41,862 bases of DNA from JBOGGX01 sp050744245 (GCA_050744245.1 JBOGGX010000242.1:1-41862); one strand, 5' to 3'. Positions 1 to 8,436 are shown, numbered from the stretch's first letter. Program-made: numbers and translations. The notes: a model not told the origin generated them from the letters alone.

Positions 1-1
1 C

Positions 2-1159
2 CTGCAGGCCCCGCGCCCGTCCGGGTTGACACCGACCGCGCCGCTCCCGGCGCCCCCGCCGCCTGCCCCCCAGCCATCTCCGTCTCCGGTTGCGCCCCAC
101 CCGGCCCCGCAGTACCACCCGCCGCCCGCCCCGCAGCACCAGCCGCCTCCGGTAGCCCCGCCGCCGCATCTCGGGTACGGCCATGCGCCGGTGGTCGACG
201 CCTACTCGCCGGCGCCGACGGCCGAGGAGTTCGCCCGCCGGCGGGTGGCGGTGTCGCAGCCCGACATCGTCACTGCCACCACCGGGGTCCGCGGTGCGGT
301 CCGCAAGGCCAGCCTGGGCACGATCAAGCCCAAGCCGGGCGCCCGCGAGGAGGAGGACCGCCGGCTGACCGAGGCGGTCCGGCGCAACTTCGGCGGGCTG
401 CGCCAGGTCACCATGGTCAACCCGAAGGGCGGGGCGGGCAAGACCGTCGCCGCCCTGCTGCTGGCCATGACGTTCGGACAGAAGCGCGGCGGTTATGTCC
501 TGGCGTGGGACAACAACGAGACCCAGGGCACCCTCGGCATGCGGGCGCTCCAGGACTTCCACGTCCGCACCGTGCGCGACCTCCTCCGCGACCTGCAGTA
601 CTTCCAGGACGTCCACGGCCGGGTCGGCGACCTTTCCCAGTACGTGCGGTCGCAGGGGGAGGCCATGTTCGACGTGCTCGCCAGCGACGAGTCGGCCACC
701 GGCGGCGAGATGCTGACCGCCGAGGCCTTCCAGGACCTGCGCGAGGTCGTGAGCCGCTTCTACAAGCTCATCCTCGTCGACACGGGCAACAACGTGCGCG
801 CCCCCAACTGGCAGGCCGCGCTCGGGACGACCGACCAGCTCGTGGTCACGATGTCGGCCAGGAACGACTCGGCCGAGACCGCGGCCCGCATGCTCGACCA
901 CCTCGAGCAGACCGGTCGCCACCAGCTCGTGCGCAAGGCGGTCACCGTCGTGTCGATGCCGGCCAGCCGCAAGGACATCGACCTGCCGTCGATCCAGCGC
1001 CATTTCGGTTCGCGCACGCGGTCGGTGCTCATCGCGCCGTACGAGCGGCTGCTCGACAGCGGGGAGCCGATCCGCTACGGCCTGCTGTCGAAGGCCACCC
1101 GGCGGGCCTGGCTGCGGATCGCGGCGAACGTCGCCGACGGGCTCACGCCGGCCGGGTAG
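2..1159 (+). CDS. ParA/MinD-like P-loop ATPase with proline-rich N-terminus (5' partial)
   Basis: The reading frame is open to the left edge, so the true start is probably outside the window; the first in-frame start inside it is a TTG at 26. Numbered from that TTG, residues 1 to about 60 are dominated by Pro, Ala and Gln. A SIMIBI-type ATPase domain follows, with a deviant Walker A motif KGGAGKT at residues 134-140 and a following segment WDNNETQGTLGMR. This architecture is known from actinobacterial EspI/SCO5717-like ATPases near type VII (ESX) secretion loci, and from ParA/MinD proteins generally. No ESX gene is visible here, so that link is inference. The 3' end overlaps the convergent menH by 17 nt. 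I am confident of the ATPase family and unsure of the role. Confidence 0.8.
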   Translation: MQAPRPSGLTPTAPLPAPPPPAPQPSPSPVAPHPAPQYHPPPAPQHQPPPVAPPPHLGYGHAPVVDAYSPAPTAEEFARRRVAVSQPDIVTATTGVRGAVRKASLGTIKPKPGAREEEDRRLTEAVRRNFGGLRQVTMVNPKGGAGKTVAALLLAMTFGQKRGGYVLAWDNNETQGTLGMRALQDFHVRTVRDLLRDLQYFQDVHGRVGDLSQYVRSQGEAMFDVLASDESATGGEMLTAEAFQDLREVVSRFYKLILVDTGNNVRAPNWQAALGTTDQLVVTMSARNDSAETAARMLDHLEQTGRHQLVRKAVTVVSMPASRKDIDLPSIQRHFGSRTRSVLIAPYERLLDSGEPIRYGLLSKATRRAWLRIAANVADGLTPAG

Positions 1160-1901
1160 CTTCCAGCCAGGCCCGGACGACGGTCGTGGTCGCCGCCGGG
1201 CGCTCGAGGTGCGGGCCGTGGCCGGCGTCCGGAATCACGGCCAGGTCGGCCCGGGCGCCGATGGCCTCGACCAGCCGCCGCCCCTCGGCGGTGAACTTGT
1301 CGTCGTTCGCCCCGGCCACGACCAGTACCGGTCCGTCGATGTCGGGAACCTTCTCCCACAACGGATCCTGGGCGCCCGTGCCCGCTCGGCGCAGGCTCGA
1401 CGCCAGGCCTGGAGCGGTGTTGGTCAGCCGCTCCTCCCGGAACCGCATGGGCTCGGGGATGCCGGCGAAGATCGGTTGGGCGAGCCACTCCGAGGTGAAC
1501 CGCTCGACGCCCTCGCGCTCGATCCGTCTGGCCAGGAGCTCGTCGCGTTCGACTCTGGCTCGGCGGGCGGCCGGATCGTCGATGCCCGCCGTGGCTCCGA
1601 TGACGACCAGGGCCCGCACCTGGCTCGGGTGGGCCAGGGCCGCGTGGAGTGCGAGCCTGCCTCCCATCGAGTACCCGATGTAGGTGGCGACCCCGCCGGC
1701 CGCGGCGAGGAGGTCGGCCGTCTGCCACGGGTCGGCGGTGACCGCCGATGACCGGCCGTGGCCGGGCCCGTCGACCCGCACCACCTCGTGGTCGCGGGCC
1801 AGGTCCGCGGCCAGCGGGCCCCAGCAGTTGCGGTTCTGGTGGAAGCCGTGCACGAGCACCAGCCGGGGCCCGCGACCGTCGGTCGCCGCGTGCAGTCGCA
1901 T
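1143..1901 (-). CDS. menH: 2-succinyl-6-hydroxy-2,4-cyclohexadiene-1-carboxylate synthase (MenH-like alpha/beta hydrolase)
   Basis: A protein of 252 residues with the alpha/beta-hydrolase fold: oxyanion-loop segment VLVHGFHQNRNCW near the N-terminus, nucleophile elbow GYSMGG with Ser78, an Asp in the VVAGANDD stretch, and a C-terminal GHGPHLERP carrying the catalytic His. MenH eliminates pyruvate from SEPHCHC to give SHCHC in menaquinone synthesis. The hydrolase family alone would not fix the substrate; the call rests on the divergent menD 43 bp away and on menF and menG just beyond it. The start is ATG at 1901; a GTG at 1907 is possible. The 3' end runs 17 nt into the convergent ATPase gene. 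Confidence 0.82.
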   Translation of the reverse strand: MRLHAATDGRGPRLVLVHGFHQNRNCWGPLAADLARDHEVVRVDGPGHGRSSAVTADPWQTADLLAAAGGVATYIGYSMGGRLALHAALAHPSQVRALVVIGATAGIDDPAARRARVERDELLARRIEREGVERFTSEWLAQPIFAGIPEPMRFREERLTNTAPGLASSLRRAGTGAQDPLWEKVPDIDGPVLVVAGANDDKFTAEGRRLVEAIGARADLAVIPDAGHGPHLERPAATTTVVRAWLEATRPA

Positions 1902-1944
1902 CAGCACTGCGCGCCAGTCTGCCGCGGTCTGCTCTGATGGCGCC

Positions 1945-3663
1945 GTGACACCGCAGCCCACCTTCTGCGCCACGCTGGTCGACGAGTGGGCCAGGGCGGG
2001 GATCACCGACGCGGTCGTCGCCCCCGGCTCGCGCTCGACCCCGATGGCCGTCGCCCTTGCCTCCGACGGCAGGCTGCGGGTGCACGTCCACCACGACGAA
2101 CGGGCCGCCGGGTTCGTCGCCGTCGGGATCGGCGCCGTCACCGGCCGTCCGGCGGTCGTCCTCACCACCAGCGGCACGGCCGCGGCGGAGGTTCACCCGG
2201 CGGTGGTCGAGGCCAGCCAGGCGGGCGTGCCCGTCATCGTGTGCACGGCCGATCGCCCGCCCGAGCTCCAGCACGTCGGTGCGCCGCAGACGACCGACCA
2301 GACCCGCCTGTACGGCCCGGCCGTGCGCTGGTTCTGCGCGCCCGGTGTGCCCGACGACGCCACCAGGAGCGGCTGGCGGTCGTTGGCCGCCCGGGCGTGG
2401 GCCGAGGCGCAGGGTGTCGGCGGGGCCGGGCCCGGTCCGGTGCACCTCAATCTGGCGTTCCGCGATCCGCTGGTCGGCGAGCCGGACGAGCTCCCCCCGG
2501 GACGGCCGGGTGGTGCGCCGTGGCACCGGTCGGCGGTCGGGTCCGAGCCGGCCGAGCAGCTCGTCGCCGAGCTCGGCGAGTTGCTTACCGGCCGCCGGGG
2601 GGCGATCGTGGCCGGGGGCGGCGCGGGCGACCCGACCGACGTGCATGCCCTGGCCGACGGGCTGGGCTGGCCGGTCCTCGCCGATCCGAGGAGCGGGGCC
2701 CGACTGCCGCTCGGCACCACGGTCGCCCACGCCGATCTGTTGCTCAGGGCGGGATCCTGGGCGGCGGCGGCCGCGCCGGAGGTGGTGCTCCGGCTGGGCG
2801 CGCCCCACGCGTCCAAGGTGCTCAGCCAGTGGCTCTCGGACGGTCCGGCGGCCGGCGCGCCGAGCGTGGCGGTCGTCCCCGCCGGTCGGTGGTTCGACCC
2901 GGAGCGAGCGGCCGCCCGGCTGGTGGCGGCCGACCCGGCCGCGGTCGTGGCCCGGCTGCTCGCGCTCGAGCCCGGCGCCCTGGCACCGGCGCCCGACGAT
3001 TGGCTGACGTCATGGGTCGTGGCCGATCAGGCGGCCGACGACGCCATCGCGGCCGTGTTGTCGGCGCACCGAGAACCGACGGAGCCGGGTGTGGCCAGGA
3101 CGGTGGCCGCCACCGCGCCCGATGGCGCGACGCTCGTGGTCGCATCGTCGATGCCGGTCCGCGACGTCGAGTGGTATGGCGCGCCCCGCGAGGGGCTCAC
3201 GGTGGTCGCCAACCGAGGGGCGAACGGGATCGACGGCGTGGTCTCGACCGCGGTCGGCGTGGCCATCGGTTCGCACCGTCCCACGATCGCGTTGGTGGGT
3301 GACATCGCCTTCCTCCACGATGCCAACGCTTTGGTCGGAGCGGGCGGGCGGGGCGTCGACCTCGTCGTGGTGGTCGTCGACAACGACGGCGGCGGCATCT
3401 TCTCGTTCCTGCCCCAAGCCGAGCTCCTGCCCGGGGAGCGGTTCGAGCTGCTCTTCGGAACGCCTCACCGGCTCGACCTGCACCGGTTCGCGTCCGGCCT
3501 CGACCTGCCGGTCGCGACCGTGGCCGCGGCCGCCGAGCTCGGTCCCGCGCTCGACGCCGCGGCCGCCGACGGCGGGGTCTCGGTCATCCACGTCAGGACC
3601 GACCGGACGGCCAACGTCGCGGTCCACGACGAGCTCAACGCGGCCGTGGCCGCCGCCCTCTGA
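1945..3663 (+). CDS. menD: 2-succinyl-5-enolpyruvyl-6-hydroxy-3-cyclohexene-1-carboxylate synthase (MenD)
   Basis: A thiamine-diphosphate enzyme of 572 residues, the usual MenD length. It joins isochorismate and 2-oxoglutarate to make SEPHCHC, the first committed step of the menaquinone pathway. Visible marks are the N-terminal segment VVAPGSRSTPMA, the ThDP-activating Glu region HHDERAAGF, and the C-terminal ThDP/Mg motif GDIAFLHDAN preceded by RGANGIDGVVSTA, which is typical of MenD. I chose the GTG at 1945, which begins VTPQPTFCATLVDEW; the frame is open further upstream, but that part is antisense to menH. It is transcribed divergently from menH with a 43-bp gap that must hold both promoters, unless transcripts are leaderless. 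Confidence 0.95.
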   Translation: MTPQPTFCATLVDEWARAGITDAVVAPGSRSTPMAVALASDGRLRVHVHHDERAAGFVAVGIGAVTGRPAVVLTTSGTAAAEVHPAVVEASQAGVPVIVCTADRPPELQHVGAPQTTDQTRLYGPAVRWFCAPGVPDDATRSGWRSLAARAWAEAQGVGGAGPGPVHLNLAFRDPLVGEPDELPPGRPGGAPWHRSAVGSEPAEQLVAELGELLTGRRGAIVAGGGAGDPTDVHALADGLGWPVLADPRSGARLPLGTTVAHADLLLRAGSWAAAAAPEVVLRLGAPHASKVLSQWLSDGPAAGAPSVAVVPAGRWFDPERAAARLVAADPAAVVARLLALEPGALAPAPDDWLTSWVVADQAADDAIAAVLSAHREPTEPGVARTVAATAPDGATLVVASSMPVRDVEWYGAPREGLTVVANRGANGIDGVVSTAVGVAIGSHRPTIALVGDIAFLHDANALVGAGGRGVDLVVVVVDNDGGGIFSFLPQAELLPGERFELLFGTPHRLDLHRFASGLDLPVATVAAAAELGPALDAAAADGGVSVIHVRTDRTANVAVHDELNAAVAAAL

Positions 3664-3671
3664 TCCGATTC

Positions 3672-3764
3672 CCGTTCTGTGTCGACCTACGCACGCCATT
3701 CCACCCCAATCCGACATAGAGGCGAGTTGGGCAGGCTGTGCCGGCCTAAGTCGACAGAGAACGG
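3672..3764. repeat. Long imperfect inverted repeat between convergent menD and menF
   Basis: The left arm CCGTTCTGTGTCGACCTA (3672-3689) and the reverse complement of the right arm (3747-3764) match at 16 of 18 positions. They flank a spacer of 57 nt. The right arm abuts the menF stop codon at 3765, and menD stops at 3663, so the element fills the convergent gap. It could be a bidirectional terminator with a large loop, or the ends of a small miniature mobile repeat of about 93 bp. The long loop and the absence of a T-run make a classical terminator less certain. Confidence 0.45.
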
Positions 3765-4994
3765 TTACGGGAAGACGAGGGCGCCGAGGAGGGCCTGGAG
3801 TTTGAGCCGCGTCTCGGCCAGTTCGGTGTCGGGGTCGGAGTCGGCGACGATGCCGTTGCCGGCGCATACCCGGGCGACGGTGCCGTCGATGTCGGCGCAC
3901 CTCACGCTGACCGCCCACGACCCGTTGCCCCGGCCGTCGACCCACCCGACGGTGCCCGTGTAGCGCCCGCGGTCGAGCCGTTCGTTGGCGGCGATGAAGG
4001 CGAGCGCCTGGTCCCTCGGGTCCCCGCACACCGCCGGGGTCGGGTGGAGCGCAGTCACCAGCTCGGTCACCGACGGCGCCGGCTCCGAGAGCCGGCCCTC
4101 GACCATCGTGGCCAGGTGCTGCACGTTGGCGACGGCCACCACCGACGGCTCCGCCTCGTCGTCGAGGTAGGAGCACCAGGGCAGCAGGGTGTCGTGCACC
4201 ATGTCGATCGTGATCTGGTGCTCCTCGCGGTTCTTGGTCGACGACAGCAGCCGGGCCGCCAGCTGGGCGTCGGCCGCGGGGTCGCCGCCACGCGGCGCGG
4301 TGCCGGCCATCGGATGGGAGCGGACGACGTCGCCCTGGCGCGACACCAGCAGCTCGGGGCTGGCGCCGACGAACCCGTCGACCGAGAACACATAGCAGCC
4401 GGGATAGCCGCTGCTTAGCCGGGCCACCACCGCGGCCACGTCGAAGGCCCGGTCGGCCGTCACCACCACCTCCCGGGCGAGCACGACCTTGCGCAGGGTG
4501 CCGCGGGCGGTGATGTGCTTGGCCGCCACCGCCACCAGGTCGCCCCACCACTCGGGGGGCTGCGACGCCCGGACGTCGAAGTGGCTCGGGCCTTGTCCCC
4601 GACGGACGGGCCCGGGTGTCCGCTCCGCCAGTCGGTGCATCTCCGGCGGTGCGTCGGCGCCGATCGTCGTGATCCACCGGGAGCCGTCCTCGCCCCGGCC
4701 CACCACCACCTCGGGGATGGTCGCCGCGGCGTCGGCGTCGGGCCGGAACGGGAGGGCGGCGAAGGCGACCGGACCGCTGCCGGGCAGGCCGATCTCGTCG
4801 TCGACCTCGAAGCCGGCGAGCACCTGGTCGATCTCGGCGAACGGGACCCGGTCGACCTGGCCTCGGGCCGCCAACCCGAACCCACCCCGCTCCCACAGCA
4901 GCCCGCCGGTCCCGGCCGCGGCCAGGAGGTCGACGTCACGATCGAGCCGCCGGGTGCGGGCGATCACGCCCGCTCGCCCTGCGGGCCCACTCAC
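3765..4994 (-). CDS. menF: Isochorismate synthase (MenF/EntC type)
   Basis: A chorismate-binding enzyme of 409 residues that isomerises chorismate to isochorismate, supplying MenD. The C-terminal half holds the family signature: KNREEHQITIDMVHD, PTPAVCG, and GAGIVADS-like GNGIVADSDPDTELAETRLK near the end. SHPMAGTAPRGGD in the middle matches the substrate-binding region of isochorismate/anthranilate synthases. The start is a GTG at 4994 whose last two bases overlap the menG stop (GTGA overlap), which indicates translational coupling. The gene could in principle be another chorismate-utilising enzyme, but the men neighbourhood favours MenF. trpE is a separate gene later in the window. Confidence 0.92.
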   Translation of the reverse strand: MSGPAGRAGVIARTRRLDRDVDLLAAAGTGGLLWERGGFGLAARGQVDRVPFAEIDQVLAGFEVDDEIGLPGSGPVAFAALPFRPDADAAATIPEVVVGRGEDGSRWITTIGADAPPEMHRLAERTPGPVRRGQGPSHFDVRASQPPEWWGDLVAVAAKHITARGTLRKVVLAREVVVTADRAFDVAAVVARLSSGYPGCYVFSVDGFVGASPELLVSRQGDVVRSHPMAGTAPRGGDPAADAQLAARLLSSTKNREEHQITIDMVHDTLLPWCSYLDDEAEPSVVAVANVQHLATMVEGRLSEPAPSVTELVTALHPTPAVCGDPRDQALAFIAANERLDRGRYTGTVGWVDGRGNGSWAVSVRCADIDGTVARVCAGNGIVADSDPDTELAETRLKLQALLGALVFP

Positions 4995-5686
4995 GACGGG
5001 CGCCGCGTCGCGGTCATCAGCTGGGCGATGCCGCCCGTCAACGGCGCCCGCTCGGTGTCGGCGAACCCGGCGCCGGCCAGCCGGGCCACCAGGTCGGCCG
5101 GCGGCGGCAGGTAGGCCACCGAACGCGGGAGGTACCGGTAGGCGGCGCCGTCGGACAGCAGGCCGCCGATGCGCGGGACGACCCGGCCGAAGTAGACCCG
5201 GTGGCCGGCCCGCAAGAGGGGGCTGGTCGGCTGGCCCACCTCGAGCAACGCCACGCGACCGCCGGGCCGGACGATGCGGGCGAGCTCGGCGAAGAACGCT
5301 CCGAGATCGGCCAGGTTGCGCAGGGTGAACCCGCAGGTCACGCCGTCGGCCGCGGCGTCGGGAACGGGCAGTGTGAGCACGTCGGCCTGGACGAGGGGCG
5401 CGGGCGTGCGGGCCGCGGCCAGCATGCCGAGCGACAGATCGAAGCCGACGGGTCGGAGACCGCGGTCGTCGAGCTCGCGGCAGAGGTCGCCGGTGCCGCA
5501 CCCGAGGTCGAAGACGAGCGCACCCCGTGGGAGCGCCAGCGACCGCACCGCCCGCCGCCGCCAGCCGACGTCGAGGCCGAAGGTCATGACCCGGTTGACC
5601 AGGTCGTAGCGCGGGGCGATCCGGTCGAACATGGCCCGGACGGCGCGGACCTTCTCGTCGCCTTCCGGGAGGACCGGGGACGTCAT
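4991..5686 (-). CDS. menG: Demethylmenaquinone methyltransferase (UbiE/MenG)
   Basis: A class I SAM-dependent methyltransferase of 231 residues that performs the last step of menaquinone synthesis, C-methylating demethylmenaquinone. The UbiE family signature is present: VRAMFDRIAPRYDLVNRVMTFG at the N-terminus, SAM-binding motif I FDLGCGTGDLC, and the CGFTLRNLADLGAFFAELARIVRPGG region characteristic of UbiE/COQ5. The ATG at 5686 gives the standard length. It is followed by menF with a 4-nt overlap. Only menH, menD, menF and menG are in the window; menA, menB, menC and menE must lie elsewhere. Confidence 0.94.
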   Translation of the reverse strand: MTSPVLPEGDEKVRAVRAMFDRIAPRYDLVNRVMTFGLDVGWRRRAVRSLALPRGALVFDLGCGTGDLCRELDDRGLRPVGFDLSLGMLAAARTPAPLVQADVLTLPVPDAAADGVTCGFTLRNLADLGAFFAELARIVRPGGRVALLEVGQPTSPLLRAGHRVYFGRVVPRIGGLLSDGAAYRYLPRSVAYLPPPADLVARLAGAGFADTERAPLTGGIAQLMTATRRPS

Positions 5687-5707
5687 ACCCCCGGATGGTA
5701 CGGGTGC

Positions 5708-6136
5708 TCAGACCGAGACGGTGTCGTCCGATGGACGATGCGGGTAGCGGTCGCGGTGGTGCTGGAACCGGGCCAGCTTGAAGCCGATCAGCGGGACCAC
5801 CCAGAAGAACGCAGGATGGAAGCCGAAGGCGAACGGCGTCACCGCCGCGACCACGGCCACCGCCGCGACCGTGGCCAGCAGGACGGCGGCCACGACCACC
5901 GGTGTGCGCATGACCCGACGCCGAGCGGTCGAGCCCGGGAGGGGCCCGAACTCGCCGAGGGCGGCGCTGAGGTCGTCGCGGCTGGTGGCCGCCGCGGCCC
6001 GAGCGGTGCGGGACGTGAGCTCGTCGACGTCCATTCGGCCTTCGGCCGAGTGCCGGCGGAGAGTGGCGACCACCGCCTGACGGTCGTGGTCCGACACGCC
6101 GGCACGGTCATCCAGATGACGGTACCGGTGGCTCAC
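5708..6136 (-). CDS. DUF1707-type membrane protein
   Basis: From the GTG at 6136 the product has 142 residues. An N-terminal DUF1707-like module is recognisable (VSDHDRQAVVATLRRHSAEGRMDVDEL and the following helix, SRDDLSAALGEF). Next come a hydrophobic stretch VVVAAVLLATVAAVAVVAAV and a second one, FFWVVPLIGFKLA. DUF1707 proteins are short actinobacterial membrane-associated proteins of unclear function. The start is uncertain: an ATG at 6151 lies inside the palindrome at 6148-6162, and a GTG at 6097 immediately precedes the DUF1707 core. It is divergent from the padR gene, so the two probably share a regulatory region. Confidence 0.75.
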   Translation of the reverse strand: MSHRYRHLDDRAGVSDHDRQAVVATLRRHSAEGRMDVDELTSRTARAAAATSRDDLSAALGEFGPLPGSTARRRVMRTPVVVAAVLLATVAAVAVVAAVTPFAFGFHPAFFWVVPLIGFKLARFQHHRDRYPHRPSDDTVSV

Positions 6137-6147
6137 TCTGTGTCCGC

Positions 6148-6162
6148 ACATTGGTCCAATGT
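6148..6162. promoter_or_regulatory. Perfect palindrome ACATTGGTCCAATGT, operator candidate
   Basis: Seven-base arms ACATTGG and CCAATGT flank a single central T. The site sits between the divergent DUF1707 gene and the padR gene (start 6205), in an AT-richer patch unlike the surrounding sequence. PadR-family regulators commonly bind dyad-symmetric sites near their own promoter, so autoregulation and control of the DUF1707 gene is a reasonable inference. Confidence 0.5.
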
Positions 6163-6204
6163 AGAACGTCGACGCGCGAATGTCCATAGTGGAATGATGG
6201 TCGT

Positions 6205-6726
6205 ATGTCACCCTCTCAGGTCAATGCCACTGCGGGCACGGTGCTGGGCTTCCTGACCGGAGGACCCATGAGCGGGTGGGATCTGAGTCAGGCCATCACC
6301 CAGTCGATCGGCAACTTCTGGAACGTCACCAGGAGCCAGGTCTACCGGGAGCTCAAGTCCCTCGGGCGGCAGGGCCTGGTGCGCGAGGTCGGGTCGAGAG
6401 GGCCGCGCGAGCGGCTCGCGTATCGGATCACCCCGGCCGGACGACGGGAGTTCAAGCGATGGGTGGCCAGGGACCTCGAGGACGAAACCCGCCGCGTGCC
6501 GGTGCTGCTCACGACGTTCTTCGGCGACAACGTGCCGCCCCAGCGGCTGGCGGCCATCCTCGCCGCCCATCGGGAGGTCCTGGCCGAACAGCTCGCCGCC
6601 TACCGGGCCGTCGAGAAGCAGCTGGCCGACCACCCGTATCCTCGGGCCACCGCCCGCTACGGCGTCGCCTACTGCCGGATGGCGATCCGCTGGATCGACA
6701 CCGAGGCCGCGGCCCTCACGCCCTAG
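6205..6726 (+). CDS. PadR-family transcriptional regulator
   Basis: A protein of 173 residues with an N-terminal winged helix of PadR type: VLGFLTGGPMSGWDLSQAI, then SQVYRELKSLGRQGLVRE as the recognition helix and turn, and the wing region ERLAYRITPAGRREFKRWV. The C-terminal PadR/Vir-type helical domain (about residues 95-170) contains PPQRLAAILAAHREVLAEQLAAYRAV, which is likely to dimerise. PadR proteins are usually ligand-responsive repressors of divergent or adjacent genes; here the divergent DUF1707 gene is the obvious candidate. The palindrome at 6148-6162 lies 43 bp upstream. Confidence 0.9.
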   Translation: MSPSQVNATAGTVLGFLTGGPMSGWDLSQAITQSIGNFWNVTRSQVYRELKSLGRQGLVREVGSRGPRERLAYRITPAGRREFKRWVARDLEDETRRVPVLLTTFFGDNVPPQRLAAILAAHREVLAEQLAAYRAVEKQLADHPYPRATARYGVAYCRMAIRWIDTEAAALTP

Positions 6727-6745
6727 GCCGGCTCGCGGGTGCGGG

Positions 6746-8230
6746 TCAGCCGCAGACGGTGTCCTCGGCGGGGAGACCCAGGTCGACCAGGTAGGCGGCC
6801 ACGGCGTCGTCGACGCATGCACTCCCCGACAGGTACGACGTGTGGCCCTCACCCTGATGGGTGAGCAGCACCCCGCTCGCCATGGTCGCTGCCACTCGCT
6901 GGGCCTGCTCGTACGGCGTGGCCGCGTCACCGGTGTTGCCGATGACGAGCACGGGCGGTGCCTGGGGCGCCACCACCGGCTGCGGGTCACCCACCTCGTC
7001 CACCGGCCAGAACGCGCAGGGCAGGAGCTCGTTGGCGACGGCCGCCCCGAACCTGGGCGAGATGGCCTCGAGCTCGGCCGCGAAGGCCCGGTAGTTGTCG
7101 GCGCCGACCGGGTGGGGCGAGTCGACGCACTCGACCGCCGCATACTGGGTGAACGCGCCGAAGGCCCGGTAGTCCTCGGCCAGCTGGTACAGCCGCTCGC
7201 CGTCACCCGCCAGCGCATCGCTCAGGCCGGCGTAGAGGTTCGACCCGCCGGCCGGGTCGTAGGTGACGTAGAGGGCGGCGGTGGCCAGGTCGCCGGGGCC
7301 GAGCCGGTGGTCGGCGCCGGCCGGCAGCGGGTCGGTCTCGATGCGGGCCAGGATCTGGTCGTAGGCCGCGGCCGCACCGATGGACGGGCACGCCGGGTCG
7401 TCGGGGCAGGCGGCCAAGACGTCGGCGATGGCCCGTTCGAACCCGACGGTCTGCTCCCGCAGCCACCCGGAGAAGTCATGGGCCGGGTCGACGACCCCGT
7501 CGAGCACGATCGCCCGGGTGTGCTCCGGGAACGCGTCGGCGTAGCGGGCGCCGAGCAGCGTGCCGTAGGAGAACCCGAGATAGCTGATCTGATCCTCGCC
7601 CAGCGCCTGCCTGATCGTGTCCATGTCGCGCACGACGTTCACGCTGCCGATGTGGGCCAGCACGCCGCCGTCCTCGGCGCCGCAGTCGGCCGCAATGGCC
7701 TGCGCCGACTGCTCGAGCTGGGCCTGTTCGTCGGCCGAGTCCGGGTCGGAGTCGATCTCGAAGAACCGGTCGACCAGTTCGCCGCCGCACGTGAGGCCGT
7801 CGCTCGCACCCACCCCACGGGGGTCGAACCCGATGATGTCGAACCGGCTGCTGATCTCGTCGGGGAACGGGAAGAACCGGGCGAAGTCGGTCCCCGTACC
7901 GCCGGGGCCGCCTGGGTTGAGCAGGAGGACGCCGATCCTCTCCTCCGGGTCGCCCGCCGGCACCCGGACCACGCTCAGCGTGATGGTGCCCGCGCCCGGA
8001 TCGTCGTAGTCGAGCGGCACCTCCAGGGTGCCGCACTCGTCGCCATCGCCGCAGTCGGTCAACTCGAGCTCGGCCGCGGCCGCGTTCGAGTCGCGGCCGT
8101 CGTCGATGGTGGAGGCCGGCTCCCGCTCGCCCGTGGTGGTGCTCGGCGCCGCCGCCTCGGGCGGGCCGGAGCACGCGGCGGCGATGACCGCCACGACGGC
8201 GACCGTGACCAGGGACATGGGCCGCCGCAT
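6746..8230 (-). CDS. Secreted alpha/beta-hydrolase lipoprotein, peptidase S33 / TAP-like
   Basis: A protein of 494 residues resembling actinomycete tripeptidyl aminopeptidases (SlpD/TAP, peptidase family S33). The N-terminus MRRPMSLVTVAVVAVIAAAC is a signal peptide ending at a Cys in a weak lipobox, followed by a Ser/Thr/Glu-rich linker, which suggests a surface lipoprotein. Catalytic residues are visible: Ser221 in GFSYGT, Asp435 in IGNTGDAATP and His463 in GEGHTSY. LLNPGGPGGTG and FDPRGVGASDG are typical of the family, as is the TAP-like C-terminal domain with its Cys residues. The start is ATG at 8230; a second Met four residues later is possible. It probably removes short peptides from N-termini or hydrolyses esters outside the cell. 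Confidence 0.88.
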   Translation of the reverse strand: MRRPMSLVTVAVVAVIAAACSGPPEAAAPSTTTGEREPASTIDDGRDSNAAAAELELTDCGDGDECGTLEVPLDYDDPGAGTITLSVVRVPAGDPEERIGVLLLNPGGPGGTGTDFARFFPFPDEISSRFDIIGFDPRGVGASDGLTCGGELVDRFFEIDSDPDSADEQAQLEQSAQAIAADCGAEDGGVLAHIGSVNVVRDMDTIRQALGEDQISYLGFSYGTLLGARYADAFPEHTRAIVLDGVVDPAHDFSGWLREQTVGFERAIADVLAACPDDPACPSIGAAAAYDQILARIETDPLPAGADHRLGPGDLATAALYVTYDPAGGSNLYAGLSDALAGDGERLYQLAEDYRAFGAFTQYAAVECVDSPHPVGADNYRAFAAELEAISPRFGAAVANELLPCAFWPVDEVGDPQPVVAPQAPPVLVIGNTGDAATPYEQAQRVAATMASGVLLTHQGEGHTSYLSGSACVDDAVAAYLVDLGLPAEDTVCG

Positions 8231-8280
8231 CCACCAGATGGTACGGGCGAATTCGGGCGGCCCGGTCGCGGAGAGGTGGG

Positions 8281-8436
8281 TCAGTCGGCGGTGCCGCGGG
8301 CGACGATCCACTCGTGGTCTTGGCCGGTGATCTCTGCGACGAGCTCGAGGCGGCGCCTGGTGTCGACGACCTCTCGTAGTGACGCGTCGATCGTGTCGCC
8401 AGGCTGGTGGTCCGGGTGGGCGATGATGGGCGCCAT
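8281..8436 (-). CDS. Small hypothetical protein (51 residues)
   Basis: A short frame that does not look like a shadow: it is balanced in acidic, basic and hydrophobic residues (for example ASLREVVDTRRRLELVAEI and DHEWIVARG). It ends 50 bp before the lipoprotein start, on the same strand, and could be cotranscribed with it. No family is recognised and no membrane segment or signal is seen. Its ATG (8434-8436) overlaps the ATG of the divergent LLM gene (8435-8437) within the tetramer CATG, which is unusual. Either start could be slightly wrong. Confidence 0.45.
   Translation of the reverse strand: MAPIIAHPDHQPGDTIDASLREVVDTRRRLELVAEITGQDHEWIVARGTAD

Noticed and set aside
505..1683. Plus-strand open frame of 392 codons through the ATPase and menH
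   Set aside because: Extremely Arg/Pro-rich and off-frame to the ATPase; a shadow.
1075..2808. Long minus-strand open frame of 577 codons across menH and menD
   Set aside because: Arg/Gly/Pro-rich shadow of menD and menH in high-GC DNA; menD and menH have clear family motifs in the competing frames.
3010..4896. Long minus-strand open frame overlapping menD and menF
   Set aside because: Composition typical of an antisense or off-frame shadow; no recognisable motifs, and menF is read in another frame.
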